DNA of 64,000 nucleotides from an uncultured Lachnospiraceae bacterium (GCA_910579805.1 CAJTWM010000001.1:186001-250000), one strand, 5' to 3'; shown: positions 24,531 through 34,490, counted from the stretch's first letter. Notes: generated by a model from the letters alone, not told the origin. A program made the numbers and translations.

Positions 24531-25742
24531 ATGATAAAAAAGCCAGACATAAAAATAGGAATCATCACTATATATTATCGCAATTTTAATTACGGCGGCC
24601 TCCTGCAGTCTTACGCATTAACGGAATTTTTGAATCAACAGGACGGTTTTCAGGCTGAACAGATTTCTTACTCTCCCCCGCCCCGGAAAAAGAGTTTCCA
24701 CGAAAATTGGGACTTGATCAAGGGCTTTTCCATAACGTCTTTATTTGAAAAGCTGGGGATCAAACTGGATATCCTCGCCCGTACTATCTTAAAACCGGAT
24801 ATTTCAAATAAATTCGTGAAAAGAAAACAACTATGCAACGATTTTAGAAGCAAAATTTCTCATTCGGCCGAAACCGCTGTGAAAGATTTAAAAGCTTTAA
24901 ACGATAACTATGACGTTTTTATCTCAGGAAGCGATCAGGTATGGAATCCAAATACATTCCGTTCCCCTTATTTTTTAGATTTTGCAGCGGATAACAAGAA
25001 AAAAATTGCGTTTGCGGCAAGTATGGGCGTCAATGATCTGTCGGTCCGCCAAAGGAAACTACTCTTACCGCTTATAAAACGATTTGATTTCATATCTGTC
25101 AGAGAGAAAAAAGCAAAAGAACTTTTGGAGAAATATATTCCCGGTATCAAAGTCGATGCCGTATCCGATCCGGCGTTGCTGCTCGACTCCTCCGACTGGA
25201 ATAAAATAGCCCGTTCCCTGATTCAAGACCAAAAATATATCTATGCCTATTTTTTAGGAGAACGGCAAAAGAATATCCGTCTTGCAGCAAAAACTGCCCA
25301 GATGCTGAATCTTCCTATAGCGGCCGTACCTTATATTTACAGACGCTATAACGGATTTGACCATAGATTCGGCGATATTACATTATACGATGCCGGCCCT
25401 TGTGAATTTTTAGGTCTGATCAAAGATGCCGAATTGATATTAACGGATTCCTTTCATGCGGCGGTCTTCTCCGTCATATACAAAAAACCGTTTTTCGTAT
25501 ACGACAGGGACAGGGAAAGCGATACCAATTCCATGAACTCGCGCCTGATAGACTTTTTGGATGATCTGGGACTGGCGGGCAGGCGGATTTCAAATAAGAA
25601 TCAATTAACAAAAGAAAAAATAGCGGAGGCAATAGACTATAAAAAAGTCTATTCCATTTTAGAAGCAAAAAGAAAAGATACTATGGAGTTTCTTTTGAAA
25701 GCGCTTGACAGTACACCGGAAGTTTTGAAAGAAAGGGAATAA
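24531..25742 (+). CDS. Polysaccharide pyruvyl transferase family protein
   Basis: A 403-aa CsaB/PS_pyruv_trans protein: IGIITIYYRNFNYGGLLQSYALTEFL, FISGSDQVWNP, DAVSDPALLLD and LILTDSFHAAVFSVIY. The family transfers pyruvate ketals from PEP to sugars or acts in related surface-glycan modification. A second member lies at 28620, each near an FrhB-like protein. RBS AGGAAG. This copy precedes the flippase gene by 8 bp. Confidence 0.9.
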   Translation: MIKKPDIKIGIITIYYRNFNYGGLLQSYALTEFLNQQDGFQAEQISYSPPPRKKSFHENWDLIKGFSITSLFEKLGIKLDILARTILKPDISNKFVKRKQLCNDFRSKISHSAETAVKDLKALNDNYDVFISGSDQVWNPNTFRSPYFLDFAADNKKKIAFAASMGVNDLSVRQRKLLLPLIKRFDFISVREKKAKELLEKYIPGIKVDAVSDPALLLDSSDWNKIARSLIQDQKYIYAYFLGERQKNIRLAAKTAQMLNLPIAAVPYIYRRYNGFDHRFGDITLYDAGPCEFLGLIKDAELILTDSFHAAVFSVIYKKPFFVYDRDRESDTNSMNSRLIDFLDDLGLAGRRISNKNQLTKEKIAEAIDYKKVYSILEAKRKDTMEFLLKALDSTPEVLKERE

Positions 25743-25749
25743 GCTCCTT

Positions 25750-27276
25750 ATGAAAGACAGCCAAATAAAAGCAGGAATCGTCCTTTCCTATATCACTACG
25801 GCCATAGAAATCTTAACGTATTTAATCTATACGCCGCTTTTAACGCAGGTTTTAGGACAGAGCGAATACGGTGTATACACAGTCGTTTCCAGCTTTGTAG
25901 GGTATCTAAGTTTATTTAGCTGCGGATTTGGCAGCGCTTATTTACGCCACTACTCTATCTATAAAATAGAAAAAAAGCAACAAGAAATACACGGTCTGAA
26001 CGCCATGTTTCTCGTCGTATTTCTGATCATGGGATTACTGGCAGGGATCACAGGAACTTATCTGGCACTTCATGTAGATACCGTTTTAGGGAATAAAATC
26101 ACGGCTGACGAAGTGGAGATCGCAAGAAGATTAATGATTATCTTAGTGATAAATATCGTATTGACTTTTCCCATCAGCGTCTTTAACGCGATTATTACCG
26201 CCCATGAATGCTATATTTTTCAAAAAGCTCTGGATTTAATCCGTAAACTGTTCAATCCTGTCCTGACTATTCCTTTATTGTTTGCCGGCTATCGGTCGGC
26301 AGCCGTCGTTATGGTCACAACCTGCCTTACTTTATTGGCTCTGCTGGTCAATATTTTGTATTGTTTCGGAAAACTGCATATCAAATTTGACTTTAAATTT
26401 ATGAAATTCGGACTTTTAAAATCAATTGCGGCGTTTTCGTTTTTTGTATTTATCAATATGATCGTCGATCAGATCAATTGGAATGTAGATAAATTTTTAT
26501 TGATCCGCTATTCAGGATCTGCGGCGGCAGCGATTTATGGAGTGGCTTCATTAATAAACTCTATGTATATCCAGCTCTCCACACAAATTTCTTCCCTGTT
26601 TTCGCCACGGGTCAACCTTATGGTGGCGCAAAACGAAAAGGAAACGGACAAACATCTGACCGAATTGTTCATCCGGGTAGGACGGCTTCAGTTCATCATA
26701 CTCAGTCTGGTTCTCTTTGGCTTTGCCACTTTTGGAAAAAGTTTTTTAATCGGTTGGGTGGGAACGGAATATGCCAATGCCTACGAAGTGACGCTATTGC
26801 TTATCGCTGCTATTACCATTCCCCTGATACAGAATTTAGGGATTGAAATACAGAGAGCAAAAAATCAACATAAATTCCGCTCTTTGGTTTATTTATTGAT
26901 TGCCTTTTTAAACATTGCAGTCAGTATTCCATTAGCCCAAAAATACGGAGAAATCGGGTGCGCTGCCGGTACCGCAGGAAGTCTTTTGATTGGCAACGGC
27001 ATCATTATGAACTGGTATTATCACAAAAAAATGGGAATCGATGTGATCCGCTTTTGGAAAAGTATCCTAAGAACAGCAAAAGCTTTGATTCCAACGGCTG
27101 TTTTGGCATTCTATATCATTTCTTTCATCCGGTTTGAGACAAAATTACAATATTTGTCCGGTATTCTGATCTTCACGATAGTATACGGCGTATCGATGTG
27201 GATACTGGGCTTAAATAAAGAAGAAAAGCAGCTATTTCTTCGGGTCCTTCAGAAAATAAGAAAAAAACAAACTTGA
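25750..27276 (+). CDS. Polysaccharide flippase (Wzx-like)
   Basis: A 508-aa membrane protein with about 14 segments; GIVLSYITTAIEILTYLIYTPLLTQVLGQSEYGVYT is the characteristic N-terminal block (cited over two helices), and FINMIVDQINWNVDKFLLI lies mid-protein. It resembles Firmicute EPS flippases and differs clearly from the flippase at 16733, so the two divergent operons probably export different repeat units, or each serves a different expression state. Confidence 0.9.
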   Translation: MKDSQIKAGIVLSYITTAIEILTYLIYTPLLTQVLGQSEYGVYTVVSSFVGYLSLFSCGFGSAYLRHYSIYKIEKKQQEIHGLNAMFLVVFLIMGLLAGITGTYLALHVDTVLGNKITADEVEIARRLMIILVINIVLTFPISVFNAIITAHECYIFQKALDLIRKLFNPVLTIPLLFAGYRSAAVVMVTTCLTLLALLVNILYCFGKLHIKFDFKFMKFGLLKSIAAFSFFVFINMIVDQINWNVDKFLLIRYSGSAAAAIYGVASLINSMYIQLSTQISSLFSPRVNLMVAQNEKETDKHLTELFIRVGRLQFIILSLVLFGFATFGKSFLIGWVGTEYANAYEVTLLLIAAITIPLIQNLGIEIQRAKNQHKFRSLVYLLIAFLNIAVSIPLAQKYGEIGCAAGTAGSLLIGNGIIMNWYYHKKMGIDVIRFWKSILRTAKALIPTAVLAFYIISFIRFETKLQYLSGILIFTIVYGVSMWILGLNKEEKQLFLRVLQKIRKKQT

Positions 27277-27359
27277 TTGCCGCCGTAAAGCCGCACGGAT
27301 ACCGGCTTACAGTCCGGAAATGTACCTGTGCGGCAAGCAGCGAGGAAATGGAATAAGGT

Positions 27360-28526
27360 ATGAGAATAGAAATAACGGATAAAAAAGACTGCTGTGGCTG
27401 CGCCGCTTGTTCCAACATCTGCTCGCAGCAATGCGTCGATATGAAACAGGACTCCGAAGGGTTTTCTTATCCTGTGATCGACACTGACAAATGTACCGGC
27501 TGCGAAGCCTGTATCCGCGTATGTCCGATCAAAGACGCAGACAAAAACCAAAATCTGACTGCACAGATTGATACGGACGCCTACGCATGTATCAATCAAG
27601 ATGAAGATATGCGGATGAAAAGCTCCTCAGGAGGCATGTTTGCTTTATTTGCACAAAAAATACTTTCGGCAAAAGGCACTGTGTACGGAGCGGCGTTTAC
27701 TTCCGATGCCAGTGTCTCTCATGTCAGAATTGAAAAGGAAAGGGATCTTTGGAAAATTTTAGGATCAAAATATGTTCAAAGTAATACGGCGTCCATATAT
27801 AGGCAGGTAAAGAAAGATTTAGATACCGGAGCAAAAGTTTTATTTTCCGGTACGCCCTGTCAGTGCGCGGGACTGAAAAAATATCTGGCAAAAGACTACA
27901 AAAATTTATATCTGATCGATTTTATCTGCCACGGCGTCCCCTCTCCCGCCGTATGGGAGGAATATGTAAGGGCCTTGGAATTGCGTTCGGGGTTTCGGCG
28001 GGACAGCCAAAACGTCCCTTCTTTCCGGGATAAGACCAAAGGCTGGATACACTTCATGATCAAAATACCTTTCCAAAACGCGGCTCCGTATCACCAAAAA
28101 TTCGGACAGGATCTTTACATGAGAACCTTTTTGAAAAACATCAGTTTAAGACCCTCCTGTTACAAATGCAGATGTAAGCCTTCTACGAATATTAGTGACA
28201 TTACATTAGGAGACTTTTGGGGAATAAAAAAATGTCTGCCTGAAATGTTTGACGACAAAGGAACATCCGCCATCTTGATCCACTCGCCAAAGGGAAAGGC
28301 ATTATTTCAAAAAGTGGCAGACCGGACCAAAGCCAGACAAGTCACTTACGGTTTAATAGCAAAACATAATGCATCCTTGTACCGTTCCGTCCAGATGCCC
28401 CCTATGCGTAAGTTCTTTTTTGGAAGATTCCGCAAAGATAATATTTTGGATCTGATGCGCAAATGTACAAGGGAAAATTGGGTCAAACGATGCATAAAAG
28501 CGCTGTTGTCCTATGTACAAAAGTAA
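27360..28526 (+). CDS. Coenzyme F420 hydrogenase/dehydrogenase beta-subunit-like 4Fe-4S protein
   Basis: A 388-aa protein. Two 4Fe-4S clusters occupy residues 8-60 (CCGCAACSNICSQQC and CTGCEACIRVCP). Then come FrhB_FdhB_N/C blocks: MKSSSGGMFALFAQKIL, GSKYVQSNT, VLFSGTPCQCAGLKKYL, CHGVPSPAVWEEYV and SDITLGDFWGI. Proteins of this family recur in polysaccharide loci beside pyruvyl transferases; the electron donor and substrate in that setting are not established. A leader with inverted GCCGC/GCGGC repeats precedes the gene. Confidence 0.88.
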   Translation: MRIEITDKKDCCGCAACSNICSQQCVDMKQDSEGFSYPVIDTDKCTGCEACIRVCPIKDADKNQNLTAQIDTDAYACINQDEDMRMKSSSGGMFALFAQKILSAKGTVYGAAFTSDASVSHVRIEKERDLWKILGSKYVQSNTASIYRQVKKDLDTGAKVLFSGTPCQCAGLKKYLAKDYKNLYLIDFICHGVPSPAVWEEYVRALELRSGFRRDSQNVPSFRDKTKGWIHFMIKIPFQNAAPYHQKFGQDLYMRTFLKNISLRPSCYKCRCKPSTNISDITLGDFWGIKKCLPEMFDDKGTSAILIHSPKGKALFQKVADRTKARQVTYGLIAKHNASLYRSVQMPPMRKFFFGRFRKDNILDLMRKCTRENWVKRCIKALLSYVQK

Positions 28527-28619
28527 AGTATAGGCGCATAAGAAAGAAACCGGTTGTCAGACGAATCTGCAATCCGTTTATGGATTTGTGCAAAAAAGCG
28601 CGCAGAAATGGAGTGAACT

Positions 28620-29777
28620 ATGGATAAAACAAATAAAAAAACCGCCCCAAAAATAAAAGTTGCAACATTAACGTTTCATAACTGCGACAATTACGGCGCG
28701 GTGCTTCAAGCTTACGCATTGCAGCAAGTCTTACTGCAAATGGGATTAGATACGGAAATCATCGACTATACGCGCAGTAATCTATCCGATGTTCTGCATA
28801 TGTTTCAAACAAAGCTTTTAAGCTGTTTGAAAGGTAAACCGGATAAACAATTATATTCCGTAAAAGAATTTTTAGAGATGATCTTTCACGGCGACGGAAA
28901 TTCCAAAGACATTCATGAATCTTTTGCAGAATTTAGAGAAAAAAATTTCATCTGCAGCAGACCGGTAAATAAAAAAACGATTCGCTCGTTGGAGAAAGAA
29001 TACGACTTTTTTTTAGTCGGATCCGATCAAGTATGGAATTGCGGAAGAGTAAATCTGGAACCGACCTATATGCTGGATTTTGTGACCGACGACCGCAAAA
29101 AGATCAGTTACGCCGCAAGTTTTGGTATCAGCGAAATTCCGGAAAAATATCGTGAAATATACAAACGTTTATTGTCAAAGTTTTCCCATATTTCGGTCAG
29201 GGAAAAGCAGGGCGTTTCCCTTGTCAAAACGCTTACCGGAAAAGATGCGGTCTGGGTTCTCGATCCTACCCTGTTACTTGGCCCGCAGGACTGGAAAAAA
29301 ATAACTGAAAAAACCGCCGTTAAAGAAGATCATTATATTTTAGTATATCATTTGGGGGAATCAAACAGAATCCGGGAAATTGCCGAACAGCTTTCAGAAA
29401 AAACCGGATTCCCTATCCGTTTTGTCAGGAAACAAAAATCCAAAACGGATTCTTCTATCGTAAAAGGAGTTTCACCGTCGGAATGGGTCAACTTATTCCT
29501 ATATGCCGATTATGTCATCACAAGCTCCTTTCACGGAGTGGCGTTTTCCATTAATTTTAATAAGCAGTTTTATGCGGTAAAGCCGGAAGACCGGATTCGT
29601 CAGGCAATGCAGTCACGGTTAGCCGATATTTTAAACAGAATGGAATTGAACGACCGTTATATTGATTCTTTTGCAGAAATCGATTTAAAAGCTCCCATTG
29701 CCTATGAACAAGTTAACCATAAATTAGCAAATTTAAGAAAAATGTCAACGGCATATTTAGAGGAGGTTCTTTTATAA
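28620..29777 (+). CDS. Polysaccharide pyruvyl transferase family protein (second copy)
   Basis: The 385-aa paralogue of the protein at 24531: VATLTFHNCDNYGAVLQAYALQQ, FLVGSDQVWNCG, VLDPTLLLGP and YVITSSFHGVAFSINF. GGAG precedes the ATG. It sits between two FrhB-like genes, 2 bp from the next one, so an enzyme pair acting on the same sugar is likely. The 93-bp leader contains a sequence resembling the two-hairpin leader element. Confidence 0.9.
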   Translation: MDKTNKKTAPKIKVATLTFHNCDNYGAVLQAYALQQVLLQMGLDTEIIDYTRSNLSDVLHMFQTKLLSCLKGKPDKQLYSVKEFLEMIFHGDGNSKDIHESFAEFREKNFICSRPVNKKTIRSLEKEYDFFLVGSDQVWNCGRVNLEPTYMLDFVTDDRKKISYAASFGISEIPEKYREIYKRLLSKFSHISVREKQGVSLVKTLTGKDAVWVLDPTLLLGPQDWKKITEKTAVKEDHYILVYHLGESNRIREIAEQLSEKTGFPIRFVRKQKSKTDSSIVKGVSPSEWVNLFLYADYVITSSFHGVAFSINFNKQFYAVKPEDRIRQAMQSRLADILNRMELNDRYIDSFAEIDLKAPIAYEQVNHKLANLRKMSTAYLEEVLL

Positions 29778-29779
29778 CT

Positions 29780-31063
29780 ATGGAAACGATCACTGAAAAA
29801 TCTAAATGCAGCGGATGCAGCGCCTGCCAAAATATCTGCCCCAAAGGCGCCATTTCCATGCGTCACGAACCGGAATCGACCTATCCCTGCATTGATCCGG
29901 CAAAATGTGTGGAATGCGGCTTATGCGTTAAAGTCTGTCCCGCCAATAAGGGCTCTGCGCGGGAATCAAAAACCGATACGGGAAAAATATATCCGATTGT
30001 TTATGCATGCAGGCTGAAAGATAACGAAATGATCAAAACCAGTACGAGCGGAGGCGCATTTATCGCGCTGGCTAAAAAAGCAATATCCATGGGCGGCGTC
30101 GTATTCGGCGCCGTATGGGAAAAAGATTTCCGCGTAACGATAAGTTCCGCCCAAACAAATGCCGAACTTACCGCCATGCAAGGCAGTAAATATGTGGAAA
30201 GCAACGTACAATTTTCCTTTCGGGAAACCGCGGCGGCATTAAAGGAAGGCAAAGTCTGCCTCTATACTGCCCTGCCATGCCAAATTGCCGGATTGCTTTC
30301 CTATTTGACAATGCGTAAAATCAACTGTGAAAATTTATATACAGCGGATCTCGTATGCCACGGAACGCCAAGCGAAGTACTATATTTAAGCTATTTAAAA
30401 CACTACGAAGCATCCAAAAACGTGAAATTGCGCCAAGTAAACCATCGATACAAAAACAAAAACTGGAACAGCTTGGTTCCTATAGACTGCGCCTATATAA
30501 GTAAGAACGGAAAAAAAAAGGCGTTTGCAGCCTTTAAAGACGGATATTTAAACGGTTTTCTTCAGGGAAAAATTTATAAAGACGGCTGCTATGATTGTTC
30601 CTATGCAAGTATGCCCCGCATAGCCGATTTTACGCTTGCGGATTTCACCGGTTTAGGAGCGGCAAAAAAATATAAAAATAACTACAAAGCGGGCGTATCA
30701 CAGCTTATCATAAACACGCAAAAAGGCAAAAGTTTTTTTGAAACAATAAAAGATGATTTGATCTTTGAAGAACGGGAGCTTTATGAAGCGTTGTTTTTTA
30801 ATCGACAACTATGGAAACCATCCCGCAAACCAAAAGACGCAGACAACATCCGGCAAGACTTTAAAAACGGTATGACATGGGAAATACTTAGGAAAAAATA
30901 TCTTGATAAAAATCCCAAAAACAGGATGATCCAATTGATAAAAGATATGATACCAAGGATTTTCGGCGCGCATCTGACTGTTAAAGTAATGTTTTATTTA
31001 AAAAAGAAAAAAATGGCGCCGGACGAAGCTTTAGAAAAATTAAACGCATATTTTAATAAATAA
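29780..31063 (+). CDS. Coenzyme F420 hydrogenase/dehydrogenase beta-subunit-like 4Fe-4S protein (second copy)
   Basis: A 427-aa paralogue of the protein at 27360, with clusters CSGCSACQNICPKG and CVECGLCVKVCP, then TSTSGGAFIALAKKAI, GSKYVESNVQF, CLYTALPCQIAGLLSYL, CHGTPSEVLYLSYL and IADFTLADFTGL. It ends the rightward operon. Spacing of 2 bp from the upstream pyruvyl transferase and AGGAGG inside that gene's end indicate coupling. Confidence 0.88.
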   Translation: METITEKSKCSGCSACQNICPKGAISMRHEPESTYPCIDPAKCVECGLCVKVCPANKGSARESKTDTGKIYPIVYACRLKDNEMIKTSTSGGAFIALAKKAISMGGVVFGAVWEKDFRVTISSAQTNAELTAMQGSKYVESNVQFSFRETAAALKEGKVCLYTALPCQIAGLLSYLTMRKINCENLYTADLVCHGTPSEVLYLSYLKHYEASKNVKLRQVNHRYKNKNWNSLVPIDCAYISKNGKKKAFAAFKDGYLNGFLQGKIYKDGCYDCSYASMPRIADFTLADFTGLGAAKKYKNNYKAGVSQLIINTQKGKSFFETIKDDLIFEERELYEALFFNRQLWKPSRKPKDADNIRQDFKNGMTWEILRKKYLDKNPKNRMIQLIKDMIPRIFGAHLTVKVMFYLKKKKMAPDEALEKLNAYFNK

Positions 31064-31130
31064 GCCTATCCCATCAAAATCCACATACCCTTACCCTGCA
31101 TTAGAGCGCGCCTGAAAAATGCTCTGACAT

Positions 31131-31180
31131 AAAAACCCCCTTAAATAGCTTTGGGTTATTTACCTTGTCTACTTAAGGGG
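31131..31180 (-). terminator. Terminator of the DPM1-like/DUF2304 operon
   Basis: CTACTTAAGGGG (31169-31180) pairs with CCCCCTTAAATAG (31136-31148) around a 20-nt loop, one mismatch, followed on the minus strand by TTTTT (31131-31135). The upstream 31064-31130 holds only a small AGAGC/GCTCT stem-loop after the rightward operon. Confidence 0.65.
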
Positions 31181-31234
31181 TACCATATCAACAGTTGACT
31201 ATGCGCCTTTTACTTTTCTCTTATGATCTTCGTA

Positions 31235-31633
31235 TCAGGCATTTTCCAACGTTTTTTTCTTCTCCTGCACGGTCTTGTCCTTTCCGTCCTCGATTTCCCG
31301 CATCCGTTTTTCCAACATCGCATTTTCCTGTATCAAAGCCCGGATCTTAATGCTCTGTCTGGATACGATAGATGTCAGCGCCATCAGGATAATGATAATA
31401 AATCCTATGCACAGCACATACAGCCCGTTCATCGTACTTTCGATGCCAAGCATTTTAGTTAAAAGCGACAGCAGCTTGGGAAAGATCACAAAGGCCCCCA
31501 TAACGACTCCCGCCAAAAGCCAAAGCAGGGTATATTTCAGTTCTAAAGCCCTTCGCTTTAAAAATAGTAAAATCAATATAAAATAACATAAAACCGCAAT
31601 AATCAACGTAATCCTTAAATTTATCGGCAACAT
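31235..31633 (-). CDS. DUF2304 family membrane protein
   Basis: A 132-aa protein with three predicted membrane segments (ITLIIAVLCYFILILLFL, LLWLLAGVVMGAFVIF, LYVLCIGFIIIILMALT), then a charged coiled coil (RALIQENAMLEKRMREIEDG). DUF2304 proteins are regularly encoded beside DPM1-like transferases, as here, and probably help place or flip the polyprenyl-phosphate-sugar product. RBS GGAGG. Confidence 0.88.
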   Translation of the reverse strand: MLPINLRITLIIAVLCYFILILLFLKRRALELKYTLLWLLAGVVMGAFVIFPKLLSLLTKMLGIESTMNGLYVLCIGFIIIILMALTSIVSRQSIKIRALIQENAMLEKRMREIEDGKDKTVQEKKKTLENA

Positions 31634-31697
31634 AATCTCTTCTTCCTCCGTATCCGATTTCCGTTTTATCCAACCGGAATCCCTGCCTGACCGGCTC

Positions 31698-32408
31698 TCA
31701 GCGTCTGATTCCGAAACTGATTCTTCCTACAATAATAGCAAGGCTTACCTTTATCATATAATACACCGTTTTCCATGCATGGATAGAGCTGGTTCCTCCC
31801 TGCCTCTCCTGCATCACTACCGGAATCTCCTGTATCCTTCCATGATGCATCACAGCCGCCACGATCGCTTCCGGCTCGGGATAATCGCCGGGATAATTCT
31901 CCGCATAGATCTCGATAAATTTACGATTTACCGCCCGATATCCGCTCGTCACGTCCAGCACCTTTTTACCGGTGCAAATCCGGATCAGAACGCTTAAAAA
32001 CCGGATTCCGAACCGTCTCATGGAAGAAGACTGAAATCCTTCTTTCTTGATAAAACGGGAGCCGATGGCAATATCTGCTTCTCCTTTGACAAGCGGTTCG
32101 ATCACCTTGTCCAACTGGGATACATCGTGCTGACCGTCTCCGTCTATCTGAACCGCTATTTCATACCCGTTCCGCTGCGCATATTTATATCCGGTCTGTA
32201 CCGCGCCCCCGATGCCCAAATTAATCGGCAGATCCAAAAAACAATATCCTCTTTTCCTGCAGATCTCTCTTGTGTTGTCTTTTGATCCGTCGTTTACGAT
32301 CACATAATCATACTGCGGATAATTTTTAATGATATTATCCACCAGTTTCTCTATATTGTCTGCCTCCATATATGCGGGTATAATGATCAATGGCTTTTTT
32401 TTCTGCAT
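31698..32408 (-). CDS. DPM1-like polyprenyl-phosphate glycosyltransferase (GT2)
   Basis: A 236-aa transferase without a C-terminal membrane domain: PLIIIPAYMEADNIEKLVDNI, YDYVIVNDGSKDNTREIC, INLGIGGAVQTGYKYA, VQIDGDGQHD (DXD) and DVTSGYRAVNRKF. It matches enzymes that load a sugar onto polyprenyl phosphate for membrane GT-C enzymes. Large GT-C-like candidates lie next door (32656, 34603), and the DUF2304 partner is downstream. Start after GGAG. Confidence 0.9.
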   Translation of the reverse strand: MQKKKPLIIIPAYMEADNIEKLVDNIIKNYPQYDYVIVNDGSKDNTREICRKRGYCFLDLPINLGIGGAVQTGYKYAQRNGYEIAVQIDGDGQHDVSQLDKVIEPLVKGEADIAIGSRFIKKEGFQSSSMRRFGIRFLSVLIRICTGKKVLDVTSGYRAVNRKFIEIYAENYPGDYPEPEAIVAAVMHHGRIQEIPVVMQERQGGTSSIHAWKTVYYMIKVSLAIIVGRISFGIRR

Positions 32409-32524
32409 ATCCGCTCCAGTCCGTATGTCTTTCCATACATTTCATAAACTTTTCCAAATTCAAATGTACCTTTTGCATACTATTTTAACACAGTAAAATA
32501 AAAAACACTAGATTTTGTGCCAGA

Positions 32525-32553
32525 TTGACAGAAATTCAGATTTCTACTATACT
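32525..32553 (+). promoter_or_regulatory. Promoter of the 583-aa membrane protein gene
   Basis: TTGACA (32525-32530), a 17-bp spacer and TATACT (32548-32553): nearly consensus. It leaves a leader of about 95 nt containing CAGGT/ACCTG inverted repeats. Confidence 0.75.
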
Positions 32554-32655
32554 ACTCATAAGGTTTTAAAGCGGCAGGTCTGTGTCCGTGCGGCATCCGC
32601 AAACCTGTTCCTTTCATGGAGTCATATCATAAAGCTGCACAGAAATGAGGAAAAA

Positions 32656-34407
32656 ATGATATCATCGGTCTTTTTTTTATTGGCATTTTTATCATGCCTT
32701 ACCGCATGTCTGCTGTTACCGAAAACAAAGGAAACTGTCAGCCTGATCCGCAGCAGTGTCGTCTGTTATCTTATCGTGCTCTGCATCGGCGCTCTGCTTG
32801 CCTTTCCTTTGCACCTGTTATCCGTTCCAATCAACCTTATCAGCATGGGCTGCGTTTATCTTATCATTTCCCTTCTGATCTTTTTTTATATCTTTCGCAA
32901 AAAACGGATTCAAAAATATACGTTGCATTTTTTTGATGCGGCTACGGCAATACTGCTTTTACTCTTTGTCTGCGTGGTGATTTGGCGGGTATTTTCTTTT
33001 CACTTGGACCTAAACTATTATAATTCCGATCCGGGAGTCCACTTTTTGGAGGCAATGAAAATCGTCCGCAGCGGGAAACTGGGCAGTATGTATTTCGCCC
33101 CCTTATATAACGCATTATTTATCGAACTGCTGGAGCCTTTCTTTTCCGGTATTTATACATATAAAGCGTTTATTTTGGCCGAATCCCTATCCAACTATAT
33201 GGCGGGTATGATGTTTTATGTACTGATTGCCTCGGGCTGCAAATCGAAAAAGATCCAAAAATTATCGCCCATCATTACTTTGATGTATTTTGCAGGCTGG
33301 CCTCTTTACAACTATGTATTAGGCGGCTTCGTATACTGGGGGATCGGGGTAACGCTGGCTGCGCTCGGTATTTATCTGCTGCGTTTATATCCTGATTACA
33401 AGGAATATCAAAAACACATGATCGCCCTTATTGTACTACTGCTATATAATATCGCTATGTGTTATATGCTTTTCATACCTTATGCGGCCGCGTTGTTTTT
33501 CCTTATGTTCCTTTATCAGTCATGGGATAAGATCAAAAAAATCGACAAACGGATTTTGCTCGGAATCACTGCAGGCGCGGTCCTTTTTTGCGTAGCGCTT
33601 TTTCTGTTTGCCTTTTTCACATATTTCCATGGAAATATAAAACGGATGCTTTCCGCTCTTTCCAGGGACGGCGGTATTCATCTTTCCTTTTACCGTGATT
33701 TTATATTCTTTGTTCCTTTTATTTTCTATATCGGCGGACGGATAAAAAAGCAGAAAGAACCACGCTTTCATTTCTTTGCGTTATCCTGCTATTTTTTCAT
33801 GGTACTGGCATCCCTGATCCTATGTTTTTCAGGAATCATGTCGCCTTACTATTATTATAAGCTGTATTATATGCTTTGGCTTCTTTTATGGCTTGTCACA
33901 GTGGATGCGGTGGGCTATATTTTAGAGGAAACCCACGCATGGTTTTTCGGTTATCTTGGTATGCTTGCCTTTATGTTTGTCTATACCTTTACGCCGGTTG
34001 AAGATTATATCATACGAAAAGGGCTTATGAACTATGCTTATTCGGAATTTCCCATGTATTCCGCTAACGGTTCTTATGTCAAATCTCCGGTAGAAACACG
34101 CTACACGGATGATTTTTGGGAAGTCATCATTCGATTGACCGACAACGGAGAATCGGCTCCGTTAGTCGGCGCGCCTTTAGAAGATATTTACCTTTACTGG
34201 TACGAAGCAATCACGGGCTATGAAAGCGCGCATATAAAGACTGCCGACCTGTTTCGGGAAAAATTCATCGACAGCGCCTATCAGGATGATTCTGTTTTTG
34301 CCATTATGAAGTCCTGTGAGTATTATGAAGAATATAAGGAAGAACTCTCTTCCTATCCGGTTTTCTTTGAGAATGATTTTGCAATCGTTTTCGAAACGGG
34401 AAAATAA
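32656..34407 (+). CDS. Large multi-span membrane protein, possible GT-C glycosyltransferase
   Basis: The 583-aa protein has about 12-13 hydrophobic segments and a C-terminal soluble part of about 120 residues. LNYYNSDPGVHFLEAMKIV lies in the first large extracellular loop; an acidic motif there is typical of GT-C enzymes that use polyprenyl-phosphate sugars. The protein at 34603 is a paralogue, with the same NSDPG motif and order. It is the only rightward gene of the second locus and has its own near-consensus promoter. The start at 32656 follows GAGG; a longer frame to 32515 overlaps the promoter. I do not recognise a named family with certainty. Confidence 0.7.
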   Translation: MISSVFFLLAFLSCLTACLLLPKTKETVSLIRSSVVCYLIVLCIGALLAFPLHLLSVPINLISMGCVYLIISLLIFFYIFRKKRIQKYTLHFFDAATAILLLLFVCVVIWRVFSFHLDLNYYNSDPGVHFLEAMKIVRSGKLGSMYFAPLYNALFIELLEPFFSGIYTYKAFILAESLSNYMAGMMFYVLIASGCKSKKIQKLSPIITLMYFAGWPLYNYVLGGFVYWGIGVTLAALGIYLLRLYPDYKEYQKHMIALIVLLLYNIAMCYMLFIPYAAALFFLMFLYQSWDKIKKIDKRILLGITAGAVLFCVALFLFAFFTYFHGNIKRMLSALSRDGGIHLSFYRDFIFFVPFIFYIGGRIKKQKEPRFHFFALSCYFFMVLASLILCFSGIMSPYYYYKLYYMLWLLLWLVTVDAVGYILEETHAWFFGYLGMLAFMFVYTFTPVEDYIIRKGLMNYAYSEFPMYSANGSYVKSPVETRYTDDFWEVIIRLTDNGESAPLVGAPLEDIYLYWYEAITGYESAHIKTADLFREKFIDSAYQDDSVFAIMKSCEYYEEYKEELSSYPVFFENDFAIVFETGK

Positions 34408-34435
34408 TGACAAAACTATTTTGCCCCCAAATTTG

Positions 34436-34490
34436 AAAACGGCATTCCCGATCGTCTTAAGCTCCTGACGATTGGGGATGCCGTTTTTTT
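34436..34490. terminator. Strong convergent terminator
   Basis: AACGGCATtCCCGATCGTC pairs with GACGATtGGGgATGCCGTT (about 17 of 19 positions), followed by seven T residues on the plus strand and four on the minus strand. It separates the two convergent membrane-protein genes. Confidence 0.9.

Noticed and set aside
31064..31130. Rightward terminator after the last gene of the rightward operon
   Set aside because: Only a 5-bp AGAGC/GCTCT stem without a T-run is present, and the stronger hairpin at 31131-31180 has its T-run on the minus strand.
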